Below are positions 16,055 to 24,639 of a stretch of DNA of 64,000 nucleotides, one piece after another. Made by a program: the position numbers and the translations under genes. Origin of the DNA: Nocardioides sp. NBC_00368 (GTDB lineage Bacteria; Actinomycetota; Actinomycetes; Propionibacteriales; Nocardioidaceae); the NCBI RefSeq assembly GCF_036090055.1, contig NZ_CP107970.1, positions 6,035,001 to 6,099,000 on the forward strand. The letters are read 5' to 3'. Every line of letters begins with the position of its first letter. The stretch's first letter is position 1. The notes below the pieces were generated by a model, which saw nothing but the letters and a program-made list of their open reading frames with translations, made no database searches and was not told the DNA's origin.

Positions 16055-17429
16055 GACCGGCGCGGACTTCCTCCAGCTCGATCCGGCCGGGGTGCCGCCG
16101 GGTGGGCTGGCGGCCTGGCTCACCGGCGCCCTGCGCGACGCGGTGGCCGACGGCCGGCTCGCGGTCGGCGCCCGGGTTCCGGCATCGCGCACCCTCGCCA
16201 CGCAGCTCGGCGTCTCGCGCGGGGTCGTCGTCGAGGCGTACCAGCGGCTCACCGACGAGGGACTGCTCTCGGCCCGCAGCGGCGGCGGCACGCGGGTGAG
16301 CGCGGTCCCGGGAGCCGTACGCCGCCTCGGTGCCGCCACGCGCCTGCCGACGCCCGAGCTGGACCTCTCCCCGGGAGTTCCGGACCTGTCCGCCTTCCCA
16401 CGGGCCGCCTGGGCGAAGGCTTCGCGGGAGGTGCTCGCCGAGGTCGGCAGCGCCGAGCTCGGCTATGGCGATCCGCGCGGCGTGCCGGCGCTCCGGGAGG
16501 CGCTCGCGGTCTGGCTGGGGCGTACGCGTGGCATCACCGTCTCGCCCGACGAGATCCTGGTGGTCAACGGTGTCGCCCAGGGTCTCGTGCTGATGGCGCG
16601 CTGGCTGGAGGAGCGCGGCCGGACCAGGATCGGCTTCGAGGAGCCGGGGTCCTACGGCGGCCGGGTGCACCTGCAGCGGTGGGGGATGACGACGGTGCCG
16701 GTGCCGGTGGACGACGACGGCCTGGACGTGGCGGCGCTCGACGCCGGCGAAGCCGATGCTGTGGTCGTCACGCCCGCCCACCAGTTCCCGACCGGTGTCG
16801 TGCTCTCCCCGCAGCGGCGGCGGGAGCTGGTCGAATGGGTCCGGGCGGCGCCGGAGCGGCTGGTGATCGAGGACGACTACGACGCGGAGCACCGCTACGA
16901 CCGGCCGCCGGTCTCGGCGGTGAAGGTGCTCGCTCCCGACCGGGTCGTCCATCTCGGCAGCGTGTCCAAGACGCTGGCGCCGGCGATGCGGATCGGCTGG
17001 CTGATCGCGCCACCCGGCATGCACGAGGAGCTGGTCGAGTCCCGCTACTGGCTCGACCTGGCCAGCCCGGCGCTGCCCCAGATCACCTTGGCGCGGATGC
17101 TCACCTCGGGTGCCTTCGAGCGGCACCTGAGGCTGGTGCGGCAGCGACACAAGGTCAGGCGCGACGCCCTGCTCGAGGCGCTCGCCGAGCATCTGCCGAC
17201 GGTTCGGGTCGGGGGCGTCGCGGCCGGGCTGCACGTACTGGCGACCCTTCCCGACGGTGTCGACGACGCGGCGGTCGCCGAGGCCGCGCTCACGGCCGGT
17301 ATCGCGGTCCATCCGCTGTCCCGGCACCGTCAGGGGGAGGGGTCGCCGGGACTGGTGATCGGCTATGCGGCGACGACCCCAGACCGCCTCCGGGAGGCCG
17401 TCCGGCGGCTCGCGCCACTGATCTCCTGA
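16044..17429 (+). CDS. MocR/PdxR-family regulator (GntR HTH plus aminotransferase domain)
   Basis: 461-residue PLP-dependent regulator. A GntR winged helix lies at about 20-85 (LATQLGVSRGVVVEAYQRLTDEGLLSARSGGGTRV), followed by an aspartate-aminotransferase-like fold. The PLP lysine is likely in VSKTLAPAMRIGW near residue 310. MocR proteins sense PLP or an amino acid through the aminotransferase domain. The start is uncertain: GTG at 16044 or 16053, the latter inside the operator arm. Only 17 bases separate its stop from the convergent kinase stop. Confidence 0.9.
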   Translation: MDQVTGADFLQLDPAGVPPGGLAAWLTGALRDAVADGRLAVGARVPASRTLATQLGVSRGVVVEAYQRLTDEGLLSARSGGGTRVSAVPGAVRRLGAATRLPTPELDLSPGVPDLSAFPRAAWAKASREVLAEVGSAELGYGDPRGVPALREALAVWLGRTRGITVSPDEILVVNGVAQGLVLMARWLEERGRTRIGFEEPGSYGGRVHLQRWGMTTVPVPVDDDGLDVAALDAGEADAVVVTPAHQFPTGVVLSPQRRRELVEWVRAAPERLVIEDDYDAEHRYDRPPVSAVKVLAPDRVVHLGSVSKTLAPAMRIGWLIAPPGMHEELVESRYWLDLASPALPQITLARMLTSGAFERHLRLVRQRHKVRRDALLEALAEHLPTVRVGGVAAGLHVLATLPDGVDDAAVAEAALTAGIAVHPLSRHRQGEGSPGLVIGYAATTPDRLREAVRRLAPLIS

Positions 17430-17446
17430 CGGTCTCCCAGGGATCT

Positions 17447-19177
17447 CTAGGAGCCGACGTCGTACTTCGCGCAGAGGCCGATCCGGCTGCCGGAGTTCCA
17501 GGCCGACTCGAACGGCGGCCTGAACATGGTCGCGTCCGACGGGCAGCCCGCCAGACCCTGGACGTTGGTCTCGGCCTGGTCGGGGTAGCTGTCGCCGGTC
17601 ATCTCGAAGGTGTCGACGACGACGTAGTCGTGGGTGGTCCCGCAGCGGACGATCTTGTCGACGGTGCTGTCGATGCATGCGCGCAGGTCCGCCGGGGCCG
17701 GGATCGGGTCCTCGGGCAGGTCGATCAGCGGGGCCTTCAGGACCGTCACGACGATGTCGCACCTGACGTAGCGGTCGCCGTCGTTCCAGGTCGACTCCTT
17801 GGGCCAGTACCAGTTCACCAGGTAGGCCGTGCGGGCCATCATCTCGGGGCGAAGCCCGAGACCGGTCTCGATGCGGCTGTAGCAGGCGGCGCCGGCGGCC
17901 TCGTTGTCGTTGTAGTCCTTGACGTCGGTGGCGACGTGGAAGGTGTAGAGGGTGTGCGGGTCGGCGCAGTCGACCGGAGCGGTCTCGTCCACGAAGGTGT
18001 TGCCCTCGTCGAAGTCCAGGTCACGGCACTGGCCGGCCTCGGGGATGTCGCTGCCGCCGGTGCTCACGAGATAGATGAGGCCGCCGATCAGGCCGATGAC
18101 CACGACCGCGGCGATCGCGCCGCCGACGAGCAGGCCGGTACGTCTCTTCGGCCGCTGCTGGGACCCGGGGCTCGTCGGAACGGTGGTCGGCTGGTCGAAC
18201 GGTGATCCGGTGGGTGGCCCGCTGGGCGGCCCGCTGGGTGGCGGACCGCTGGGCGGGCCGACGGGCGGCACGTGAGCCGCCGACTTCTGCCACGGAGAGC
18301 TGGGCGGCGGAGGCTGAGCTGCGGCACGAGCCCGCGGCGCGCCGGTGACACCAGCGCCCTGGGCGGCGGCGCGAAGGGCGTCGCCGAAGGAGCGGGCATC
18401 GGGCCAGCGGTCCTCGGCCCGCGGCTCCAGCGCCCGGGCGATGGCCTGGCTGATCGAGGCCGGGAGGGGACGTACGGTTCCCGCCTCCGGCACCCGGGAG
18501 GTGAGACCGAGCGCGGGCGCGGGGGAGCGGCCGGCGAGCAGGGCCCAGGCGACCGCGCCGAGGGCGCGTACGTCGGCCCGGTGGTCGATCGGCAGGTCGG
18601 GGTCGAGCTGCTCGGGCGCCATGTAGGACGGGGTGCCGATGTCGCGGGTGACCTCGTTGAGCGAGTCGAGCGAGCGGGCGACGCCGAGGTCGGCGATCAT
18701 CACCCGGCGAGCCCCGGCGGTGCCGCCGGAGGTCTCGGAGGTGAGCAGGAGGTTGGCGGGCTTGATGTCGCGGTGGATCACCCCGCGAGCCTTCAGGGCC
18801 ATCAGGCCGTCGGCGGCCTGCGAGACGATGTCGGCGACCTCGCGCACCTCCAGACCGGCCGGAGAGCCCTTGAGCAGGTCGGCGACCGAGCCGCCGTCGG
18901 CGTACGACATCACGAAGAAGGGGATGCCGGTCGACGTCTGGCCGATGTCGTAGACACGTACGACATGGGGTGAGTCGACCGAGCGGAGCAGCCGGGCCTC
19001 CTGGAGGAACCGCTGGTGGATCTCCGGGTCCGACACCCAGCCGGGGGAGAGCGCCTTGACCGCGACGTGGGAGTCGAGATCGGGGTCGTAGTAGAGCCAG
19101 ACGGAGGCGAACGCACCGGCGCCGATGTGGCGGACCTGCTGCAGCCGCCCGAGATGCGTCGGGAAGGTCGCGCTCAT
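17447..19177 (-). CDS. Membrane Ser/Thr protein kinase with septum-formation-type extracellular domain
   Basis: 576-residue receptor-like kinase. The cytoplasmic kinase domain has the Gly loop IGAGAFASVW (18-27), catalytic Lys41, HRDIKPAN with Asp137, and DLG in place of DFG at 163-165. A Pro/Gly/Ser-rich juxtamembrane linker (about 280-345) precedes one transmembrane helix near 350-375. The extracellular C-terminus (about 380-576) resembles the lipoproteins at 10481-12132: GQCRDLDFDEGN...APVDCADPHTLYTFHV, with conserved Cys residues. It probably senses an envelope signal or division state. GGGAG precedes the ATG. PASTA repeats, usual in PknB, are absent. Confidence 0.9.
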   Translation of the reverse strand: MSATFPTHLGRLQQVRHIGAGAFASVWLYYDPDLDSHVAVKALSPGWVSDPEIHQRFLQEARLLRSVDSPHVVRVYDIGQTSTGIPFFVMSYADGGSVADLLKGSPAGLEVREVADIVSQAADGLMALKARGVIHRDIKPANLLLTSETSGGTAGARRVMIADLGVARSLDSLNEVTRDIGTPSYMAPEQLDPDLPIDHRADVRALGAVAWALLAGRSPAPALGLTSRVPEAGTVRPLPASISQAIARALEPRAEDRWPDARSFGDALRAAAQGAGVTGAPRARAAAQPPPPSSPWQKSAAHVPPVGPPSGPPPSGPPSGPPTGSPFDQPTTVPTSPGSQQRPKRRTGLLVGGAIAAVVVIGLIGGLIYLVSTGGSDIPEAGQCRDLDFDEGNTFVDETAPVDCADPHTLYTFHVATDVKDYNDNEAAGAACYSRIETGLGLRPEMMARTAYLVNWYWPKESTWNDGDRYVRCDIVVTVLKAPLIDLPEDPIPAPADLRACIDSTVDKIVRCGTTHDYVVVDTFEMTGDSYPDQAETNVQGLAGCPSDATMFRPPFESAWNSGSRIGLCAKYDVGS

Positions 19178-19290
19178 CGCTCCCGTCCCCGAGAGCCGTG
19201 CCGGTCAGTCATGCCCGAATCATGCCCTGAAACCGCGGGGAGGGCCTGCGGTGACACCTATTTCGGGTCGTTTCGCAAAGAAAACGAGAC

Positions 19291-20091
19291 CTACTTCCCG
19301 AACCGCTCCTGGTCGCGCTTCACCGCGGCGTACTCGTCCGAGCCGATGTTCTCCCGCAGCTCCTTGGCGGACTCCCGGATCGCGTCGGAGATGATCTCGT
19401 GGACCCGTGGGTCGGCCAGGCCCTCGTCGACCAGGCGCAGCACCGTGTCGGCCACGAGACGGACGACGTCGTCGTGGAAGGGGAGGTACCTCAGCTTTCC
19501 GGTCGCCTGGTCCTGGCGGATCAGGTCGATGATGAGCGTGTCGATCTCAGCCCGGTTCTCCTCGATCGCGCTGGAGATGTGCCGGGTGTAGTTGCCGGTC
19601 TGGATCACCGCGATCACCTCGTCGAGCACCGCGACCGTGATCGGCTTGCGGATCGCGTTGACGATCGCCCCGGAGAACCTCCCCACCACGTACGCCGAGA
19701 CGCGGTCGCCGAAGGCACGGTCGGCCGCACGCATCAGCCGCAGGAAGATGACGACCACCCGCAGCAGCCGGAAGGCGCGGAAGGCCGGGTCCGAGAGCGG
19801 GATCATGCCGAGGATCTCGTACCAGTAGAGCGCCAGGAACTTCCAGCCGAGACCGGACCTGGCCCAGCGGACGCAGAACTCGACGAAGAAGATCCCGCAG
19901 ATCACGTAGTCGGCGACGATCACCCGGCGTTCCCAGACCTGCGGTACGTCCCAGAAGGTGATCCACACCAGCAGGGCGACCGAGACGATCGCGAGCGCCA
20001 GCATCAGCCAGTCGACCACCGTGACCGGCGGCGTCCGCAAGGCACCCGGCTGGCGGTCGTCGTGGCGGCGGTCGATGCCTGTGGTGCTCAT
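19291..20091 (-). CDS. Voltage-sensor-like ion transport family membrane protein
   Basis: About 266 residues. Residues 20-140 hold four hydrophobic segments like an ion-transport voltage-sensor module. The fourth carries regularly spaced Arg (FRAFRLLRVVVIFLRLMRA), like an S4 helix. No selectivity filter (TxGYG or similar) is visible. The remaining half is soluble, helical and acidic (VIAVIQTGNYTRHISSAIEENRAEIDTLIIDLI). It could be a voltage-gated proton-channel-like or regulatory protein rather than a classical channel. ATG 20091 is used; a GTG at 20118 is possible. Confidence 0.75.
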   Translation of the reverse strand: MSTTGIDRRHDDRQPGALRTPPVTVVDWLMLALAIVSVALLVWITFWDVPQVWERRVIVADYVICGIFFVEFCVRWARSGLGWKFLALYWYEILGMIPLSDPAFRAFRLLRVVVIFLRLMRAADRAFGDRVSAYVVGRFSGAIVNAIRKPITVAVLDEVIAVIQTGNYTRHISSAIEENRAEIDTLIIDLIRQDQATGKLRYLPFHDDVVRLVADTVLRLVDEGLADPRVHEIISDAIRESAKELRENIGSDEYAAVKRDQERFGK

Positions 20092-20203
20092 GGTGGGCAC
20101 GATAGGAGACGTGTCCACCGGAGCCGGTCAGCCACACGCGTCGTTGACATGATGTGGGTCTGTCGCTGCCACGGTTGTCGGTGCGGCGCGGCAGAATGGT
20201 GCC

Positions 20204-20359
20204 GTGCCCCTCTACCGCGACGAGGCCATCGTGCTTCGCACCCACAAGCTGGGTCATGTGGGTCGTTCGGGTCATCACCATCTGTATCTGTGCATGGAGG
20301 TGAGTAATGCCGCTCTACCGAGACGAAGCGATCGTGCTTCGCACTCACAAGCTCGGTGA
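20204..20359 (+). pseudogene. Duplicated 5' end of recO / upstream reading frame
   Basis: From GTG 20204, 17 codons encode the same residues as the start of recO (PLYRDEAIVLRTHKLG). Seven codons differ, all silently, apart from GTG for ATG. Similarity then decays, with a recognisable TCATCACCAT block. The frame continues for 51 residues and ends inside recO, out of frame, at 20359. CAGAAT six bases before the GTG looks like a leaderless -10, whereas intact recO has its own GGAGG. It is best read as a remnant of recO that may still act as an upstream reading frame. Confidence 0.75.
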
Positions 20360-21035
20360 GGCCGATCGGATCATCACCATGCTCACCCGCCATCACGGAC
20401 GGGTGCGCGCGGTGGCGAAGGGCGTGCGGCGCACCACCTCGCGGTGGGGTTCGCGGCTGGAGCCGTTCACCCACGTCGATCTGCAGTTCGCCGAGGGACG
20501 CAACCTCGACACGATCACCCAGGCCGAGACGCTGACCCTGTTCCACGCCGGCATCGGGCTCGACTACGACCGCTACACCGCCGGCACCGCGATGCTCGAG
20601 ACCGCCGACCGGCTGGTGCACGAGGAGCGCGAGCCGGCGCCGCAGCAGTACCTGCTGCTCGTCGGTGGGTTGCGGGTGCTCGCCCAGGGCGACCGGCTGC
20701 CCCGGCACGTGCTCGACTCCTACCTGCTCCGCTCCCTGGCCGTGGCCGGCTACGCGCCGAGCTTCGAGGCGTGCGCGCGCTGCGGGCTGGAGGGTCCGCA
20801 CCGGTGGTTCAACGTCTCCATGGGTGGCGCGCTGTGCACGACCTGCCGGGTGCCGGGCTCGGCGACGCCCTCGCCGGAGACGCTCACCCACCTCGGCGCG
20901 CTGCTCTCAGGTGACTGGGATACCGTCGGCCGCGCCGAGGACCGGACCAGCAGGCAGGCGAGCGGGCTGGTCGCTGCGTACCTCTCCTGGCATCTGGACC
21001 GCAACCTGCGCTCGCTCGAATACGTCGAGAGCTGA
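20307..21035 (+). CDS. recO: DNA repair protein RecO
   Basis: 242-residue recombination mediator that helps load RecA in the RecFOR pathway. The N-terminal OB fold (about 1-80) contains the family start LYRDEAIVLRTHKLGEADRIITML, followed by an all-helical domain. A Cys4 zinc site is visible (CARCG near 153 and CTTC near 177). GGAGG lies six bases before the ATG. The preceding 100 bases hold a silent-site-diverged copy of the first 17 codons. The next gene starts seven bases after the stop. Confidence 0.95.
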   Translation: MPLYRDEAIVLRTHKLGEADRIITMLTRHHGRVRAVAKGVRRTTSRWGSRLEPFTHVDLQFAEGRNLDTITQAETLTLFHAGIGLDYDRYTAGTAMLETADRLVHEEREPAPQQYLLLVGGLRVLAQGDRLPRHVLDSYLLRSLAVAGYAPSFEACARCGLEGPHRWFNVSMGGALCTTCRVPGSATPSPETLTHLGALLSGDWDTVGRAEDRTSRQASGLVAAYLSWHLDRNLRSLEYVES

Positions 21036-21042
21036 GGAAACG

Positions 21043-22500
21043 ATGGCCCACTCCCACGGCCACTCCCACGGCGGGCACGCCGCCGAGGTGGAGGTCGAGG
21101 CGCTGCCGCGGATGGTGCTGACCGTCTCGCTGGTGCTCGTCGCCGTGGTCACCGTCGTCGGTGTGGCCGTCTGGTGGCCCGACCGGGCCGCGGTCGAGAA
21201 GCTCCAGGGATCGCAGGAGTTCGTCGCCGACGGTGTCGTCTTCGAGACGGCCGAGGTGACCGCGGTCGCCGAGCCGTGCACCGCCGAAGGCACGCCCGAG
21301 GGCTGCAACAAGGCCTCGGTGAAGCTGACCAGTGGACCCGACACCGGCGCCGAGGTGGCGGTCGAGATATCGACGCCGATGGCCCGCTCCGGGCTGGAGA
21401 CCGGTGACGAGGTGGAGCTCTCGCGCACGGAGAAGGAGGGGGAGGCGACGTACGCCTTCTTCGACGTCAAGCGCGGACCGCCGCTGCTCCTCCTCGTCGG
21501 TCTCTTCGTCGTGTGCGTCATCGCCGTCGCCCGGCTGCGCGGGCTGATGGCCGTGCTCGGCCTGGGCTTCGCGGGCGCGGTGGTGTGGCTGTTCCTGCTG
21601 CCGGCGCTGCTCTCCGGCGAGCCCGCGGCCTGGGTCGCGCTGGTCTCCTCGGTGCTGATCCTCTACGTCGTGCTCTACACCACCCACGGCCTCTCGGTGC
21701 GTACGTCGGTGGCGCTCGCCGGCACACTGGCCGGGGTCGCGGTGACCGCGCTGATCGGCACCGTCGCGATCGGCGGGAGCCGGCTGAGCGGTCTGGGCTC
21801 GGAGAGCGGTCAGACGCTCTCCTCGCTCGACGCCGCGCTCGACCTGCAGAGTCTCCTGGTCGCCGCGGTGATCATCGCCGGCCTGGGTGCGCTCAACGAC
21901 GTCACCATCACCCAGGCGTCCGCGGTGTGGGAGCTGCGCGCCGCGGGGCCGACGACCTCGAGGTGGGACATCTTCCGCGGCGCGATGCGGATCGGCCGCG
22001 ACCACGTCGCCTCGACGATCTACACGATCGTGTTCGCCTACGTCGGCACCGCGCTGACCCTGCTGCTGGTGATCCAGCTCTACGACCGCACGTTCCTCTC
22101 GCTGCTCACCACCGAGCAGATGGCCGGTGAGATCGTCTCCACGATGGCCGCGGGCATCGGGGTGGTGCTCGCCATGCCGATCACCACGATCATCGGCGCG
22201 CTGACGGTCCCCGGCCCCGCCGGGGACCCTGCGGAGATGGAGTACGACGCGCCCCGGCGCCCGATGGTCCCGCCCAGGCCGCCCCAGCCCGGGCCGCAGC
22301 CGCCTCCTGGGTATCGCCCGACTAGGGTTGCACCTCGTGAGCAAGCCGGTCCGTACCCCAACACCCCACCCGTCCGGGGCTACCCCGCCCCCGGTCCCCA
22401 AGGACCTCGTCCCGGAGCACGTGGCGATCATCATGGACGGCAACGGCCGATGGGCCAAGGAGCGTGGCCTCCCCCGGACCAGGGGCCACGAAGAGGGTGA
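21043..22500 (+). CDS. YibE/F-family membrane protein
   Basis: 485-residue protein. It has a His-rich N-terminus (HSHGHSHGGH) that may bind metal, one transmembrane segment, an extracytoplasmic beta-rich domain (about 60-140), then six or so transmembrane helices of the YibE/F family (GLGALNDVTITQASAVWELR). The function of the family is not established. After about residue 400 the sequence becomes Pro/Arg-rich. The last 164 bases overlap uppS in another frame, so the natural stop was probably lost or the tail is dispensable. It follows recO by seven bases, likely one transcript. Confidence 0.85.
   Translation: MAHSHGHSHGGHAAEVEVEALPRMVLTVSLVLVAVVTVVGVAVWWPDRAAVEKLQGSQEFVADGVVFETAEVTAVAEPCTAEGTPEGCNKASVKLTSGPDTGAEVAVEISTPMARSGLETGDEVELSRTEKEGEATYAFFDVKRGPPLLLLVGLFVVCVIAVARLRGLMAVLGLGFAGAVVWLFLLPALLSGEPAAWVALVSSVLILYVVLYTTHGLSVRTSVALAGTLAGVAVTALIGTVAIGGSRLSGLGSESGQTLSSLDAALDLQSLLVAAVIIAGLGALNDVTITQASAVWELRAAGPTTSRWDIFRGAMRIGRDHVASTIYTIVFAYVGTALTLLLVIQLYDRTFLSLLTTEQMAGEIVSTMAAGIGVVLAMPITTIIGALTVPGPAGDPAEMEYDAPRRPMVPPRPPQPGPQPPPGYRPTRVAPREQAGPYPNTPPVRGYPAPGPQGPRPGARGDHHGRQRPMGQGAWPPPDQGPRRG
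22323..22328 (+). promoter_or_regulatory. -10 element TAGGGT of leaderless uppS promoter
   Basis: TAGGGT lies eight bases before the GTG at 22337 and inside the 3' part of the YibE/F gene. The block CACCTCGTG also occurs at dnaG, where a TAGGAT sits at the same kind of spacing. Confidence 0.5.
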
Positions 22501-23116
22501 GTCCTCGCTCTTCGACGTCGTCGAGGGGGCCATCGAGATCGGCGTGAAGGCCATCTCGGCCTACGCGTTCTCCACCGAGAACTGGTCGCGCTCGCCCGAC
22601 GAGGTGAAGTTCCTGATGGGCTTCAACCGCGACGTCATCCGCCGCCGACGCGACGAGATGAACGAGCTCGGGGTCCGGGTCCGCTGGGCCGGCCGCGCCC
22701 CGCGGCTGTGGAAGTCCGTCATCAACGAGCTCAAGATCGCCGAGGAGATGACGCGCCACAACACGGTGTGCACCCTGACGATGTGCGTCAACTACGGCGG
22801 CCGCGCCGAGCTCACCGACGCGATGCGCCGGATGGGGGAGGACGTCGCCGCCGGCCGCCTGCGCGCGGACAAGATCACCGAGAAGACGATCGAGAAGTAC
22901 CTCTACGTCCCCGAGCTCCCCGACGCCGACCTCATCTGGCGCACCTCCGGCGAGCAGCGGCTGTCCAACTACATGCTCTGGCAGGCCGCCTACTCCGAGT
23001 TCGTCTTCACCGACGTGCTCTGGCCCGACGTCGACCGCCGCCACCTGTGGCATGCCATCGAGACGTACGCCTCCCGGGACCGCCGCTACGGCGGCGCCCT
23101 CCCCAATCCCGTCTAG
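22337..23116 (+). CDS. uppS: Isoprenyl transferase (cis-prenyl, UppS family)
   Basis: 259-residue cis-prenyltransferase that extends farnesyl or related diphosphate with isopentenyl diphosphate to make the lipid carrier for cell-wall synthesis. The catalytic Asp34 lies in IIMDGNGRWAK. The later motifs ENWSRS and DLIWRTSGEQRLSN...LWQAAYSEFVFTDVLWPD are intact. In Actinobacteria the product may be decaprenyl rather than undecaprenyl diphosphate. The start is GTG 22337, behind a leaderless -10. The preceding 20 residues form a Pro-rich lead. Confidence 0.95.
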   Translation: MSKPVRTPTPHPSGATPPPVPKDLVPEHVAIIMDGNGRWAKERGLPRTRGHEEGESSLFDVVEGAIEIGVKAISAYAFSTENWSRSPDEVKFLMGFNRDVIRRRRDEMNELGVRVRWAGRAPRLWKSVINELKIAEEMTRHNTVCTLTMCVNYGGRAELTDAMRRMGEDVAAGRLRADKITEKTIEKYLYVPELPDADLIWRTSGEQRLSNYMLWQAAYSEFVFTDVLWPDVDRRHLWHAIETYASRDRRYGGALPNPV

Positions 23117-23137
23117 CCGAGACGGTAGAAGAGGGGG

Positions 23138-23197
23138 CCGAATCGGTAGTTGTGGGTGACGAAAGTGCCGAATCGTTCGTCACAACTACCGACTCGG
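23138..23197. terminator. Bidirectional terminator between uppS and zur
   Basis: Long inverted repeat, left arm 23138-23163 and right arm 23176-23197. The core CGGTAGTTGT pairs with ACAACTACCG, and the stem extends on both sides with a 4-base bulge and one mismatch. The flanking genes converge. Confidence 0.7.
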
Positions 23198-23222
23198 CGA
23201 CCAGAACTACAGACTCGCGGGA

Positions 23223-23630
23223 TCAGCGGCAGTCGGTGCAGGTGCCGAAGATCTCCAGGGTGTGAGAGACCTCGGTGAAGCCGTTCTCCTCGGCCATGGT
23301 CTTGGTCCAGCGCTCGACGGCGGGGCCCTCGACCTCGACGGTGCGGCCGCACCCGCGGCAGACCAGGTGATGGTGGTGGGTGTCGGAGCAGCGGCGGTAG
23401 ATGGTCTCGCCGTCCTCCGAGCGCATCGCGTCGACCGCACCGGCCTCGGCCAGCGCGGTCAGGGTGCGGTAGACGGTGGCGAGGCCGACGGCGCCGTCGA
23501 GACGGGAGTGGATCTCCTGGGCGGAGTGGAAGCCGTCGTACGTCTCCAGGGCCTCGGCCACCGCGAGCCGCTGCTTGGTGGGGCGCAAGGTGTTCGGGGG
23601 ATCAGTCGCCACAGGGTCAGTGTTCGTCAT
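23223..23630 (-). CDS. zur: Fur-family zinc uptake regulator Zur
   Basis: 135-residue metalloregulator. A winged helix occupies the first 80 residues (TKQRLAVAEALETYDGFHSAQEIH...GLATVYRTLTALAEAG). The dimerisation domain has HHHHLVCRGCGRTVEV and a final CTDC, giving the CxxC...CxxC structural zinc site. It is the last gene of the znuA-znuC-znuB-zur operon (14-base overlap with znuB), and Zur-type boxes precede znuA, so zinc-dependent autoregulation is expected. Identity as Zur rather than Fur comes from this context. Confidence 0.93.
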   Translation of the reverse strand: MTNTDPVATDPPNTLRPTKQRLAVAEALETYDGFHSAQEIHSRLDGAVGLATVYRTLTALAEAGAVDAMRSEDGETIYRRCSDTHHHHLVCRGCGRTVEVEGPAVERWTKTMAEENGFTEVSHTLEIFGTCTDCR

Positions 23631-24636
23631 AGTGCTCTCCCTCCGCGCCGACGTGCGCCGCGTGCCGGTGCCCGTCGTGGATGTAGTCGACGTGGTCGCC
23701 GTGCTCGACCGCGACGTGGCCGCACTTCTCGCCGTGATGGTGCGGGTGCGCCTCGTCGACCGGCTTCTCCTCGGGGGAGGTCTCCGGGAACGGAGCCACG
23801 AGCGCCCGGCGGCGGCGCAGCCAGGCGCCGACCGGCCACACCAGGAAGAACCCGGCCAGCGCGACCAGCACGATGCTGGGACCGGGCTGGACGTTGGCGC
23901 CGGTGCGCGACAGCACGGCCGCCAGCACCAGGCCGCCGACCGAGGCGGCCAGCCCGGCGCCCATCGCGCCGAGCAGTGTCATCCGGAACGACCGGGTCAG
24001 CTGCTGCACGATCGCCACCGGTACGACCATGAGCGCGGAGACGAGCAGCAGCCCGACGGTGCGCATCGCGATCACGACGCTCAGCGCGGCGAGCACCGCG
24101 ACCAGGATCGAGTAGAACCGCACGGGCAACCCGGCGACCTTGGCGTAGTCGGCGTCCTGGGAGACCGCGAACAGCTGCGGCGAGAGGCCGACGCAGATCA
24201 CGATCAGGACGACCGCGAGCGCCATCGTCACGAACAGGTCGTCGACCGAGATCGTCAGGATCGAGCCGAAGAGGAACTCCTGGAGCCGGGAGGCACCGGT
24301 GCCGGCCAGCCCGGTGACGAAGACGCCGCCGGCGAGCCCGCCGTAGAAGAGCATCGCCAGGGCGACGTCACCTTCGGCGTGGCCGCGCTCGCGTACGACC
24401 TCGATGGTCACGGCCCCGGCGATGGCGACGACGACCGCGGTCCAGGTCGGTGAGGTCTGGGTCCACAGGCCGATCGCGACGCCGGTGACGGCGACGTGAC
24501 CGATGCCGTCGCCCATCAGCGCGAGGCGGCGCTGCACGATGTAGGTGCCGACCGCGGGAGCCGCGATCCCGACGAGGAACGCCGCGATCAGCGCCCGCTG
24601 CATGAACGGCACCGAGAAGAGCTCGAGGAGGGTCAT
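23617..24636 (-). CDS. znuB: Zinc ABC transporter permease
   Basis: 339-residue inner-membrane permease of the ABC-3 family with about eight hydrophobic segments (MGDGIGHVAVTGVAIG and SALMVVPVAIVQQLTRS are family signatures). The C-terminal 55 residues form a cytoplasmic His/Glu/Asp-rich tail (HPHHHGEKCGHVAVEHGDH...) that probably binds zinc near the pore exit, an addition beyond the usual length of about 280. It lies three bases after znuC and overlaps zur. Confidence 0.92.
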   Translation of the reverse strand: MTLLELFSVPFMQRALIAAFLVGIAAPAVGTYIVQRRLALMGDGIGHVAVTGVAIGLWTQTSPTWTAVVVAIAGAVTIEVVRERGHAEGDVALAMLFYGGLAGGVFVTGLAGTGASRLQEFLFGSILTISVDDLFVTMALAVVLIVICVGLSPQLFAVSQDADYAKVAGLPVRFYSILVAVLAALSVVIAMRTVGLLLVSALMVVPVAIVQQLTRSFRMTLLGAMGAGLAASVGGLVLAAVLSRTGANVQPGPSIVLVALAGFFLVWPVGAWLRRRRALVAPFPETSPEEKPVDEAHPHHHGEKCGHVAVEHGDHVDYIHDGHRHAAHVGAEGEHYDEH

Positions 24637-24639
24637 GGC

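Noticed and set aside
23641..24453. Long rightward frame opposite znuB
   Set aside because: It has low-complexity Arg/Asp/His composition typical of an antisense shadow of a GC-rich gene.
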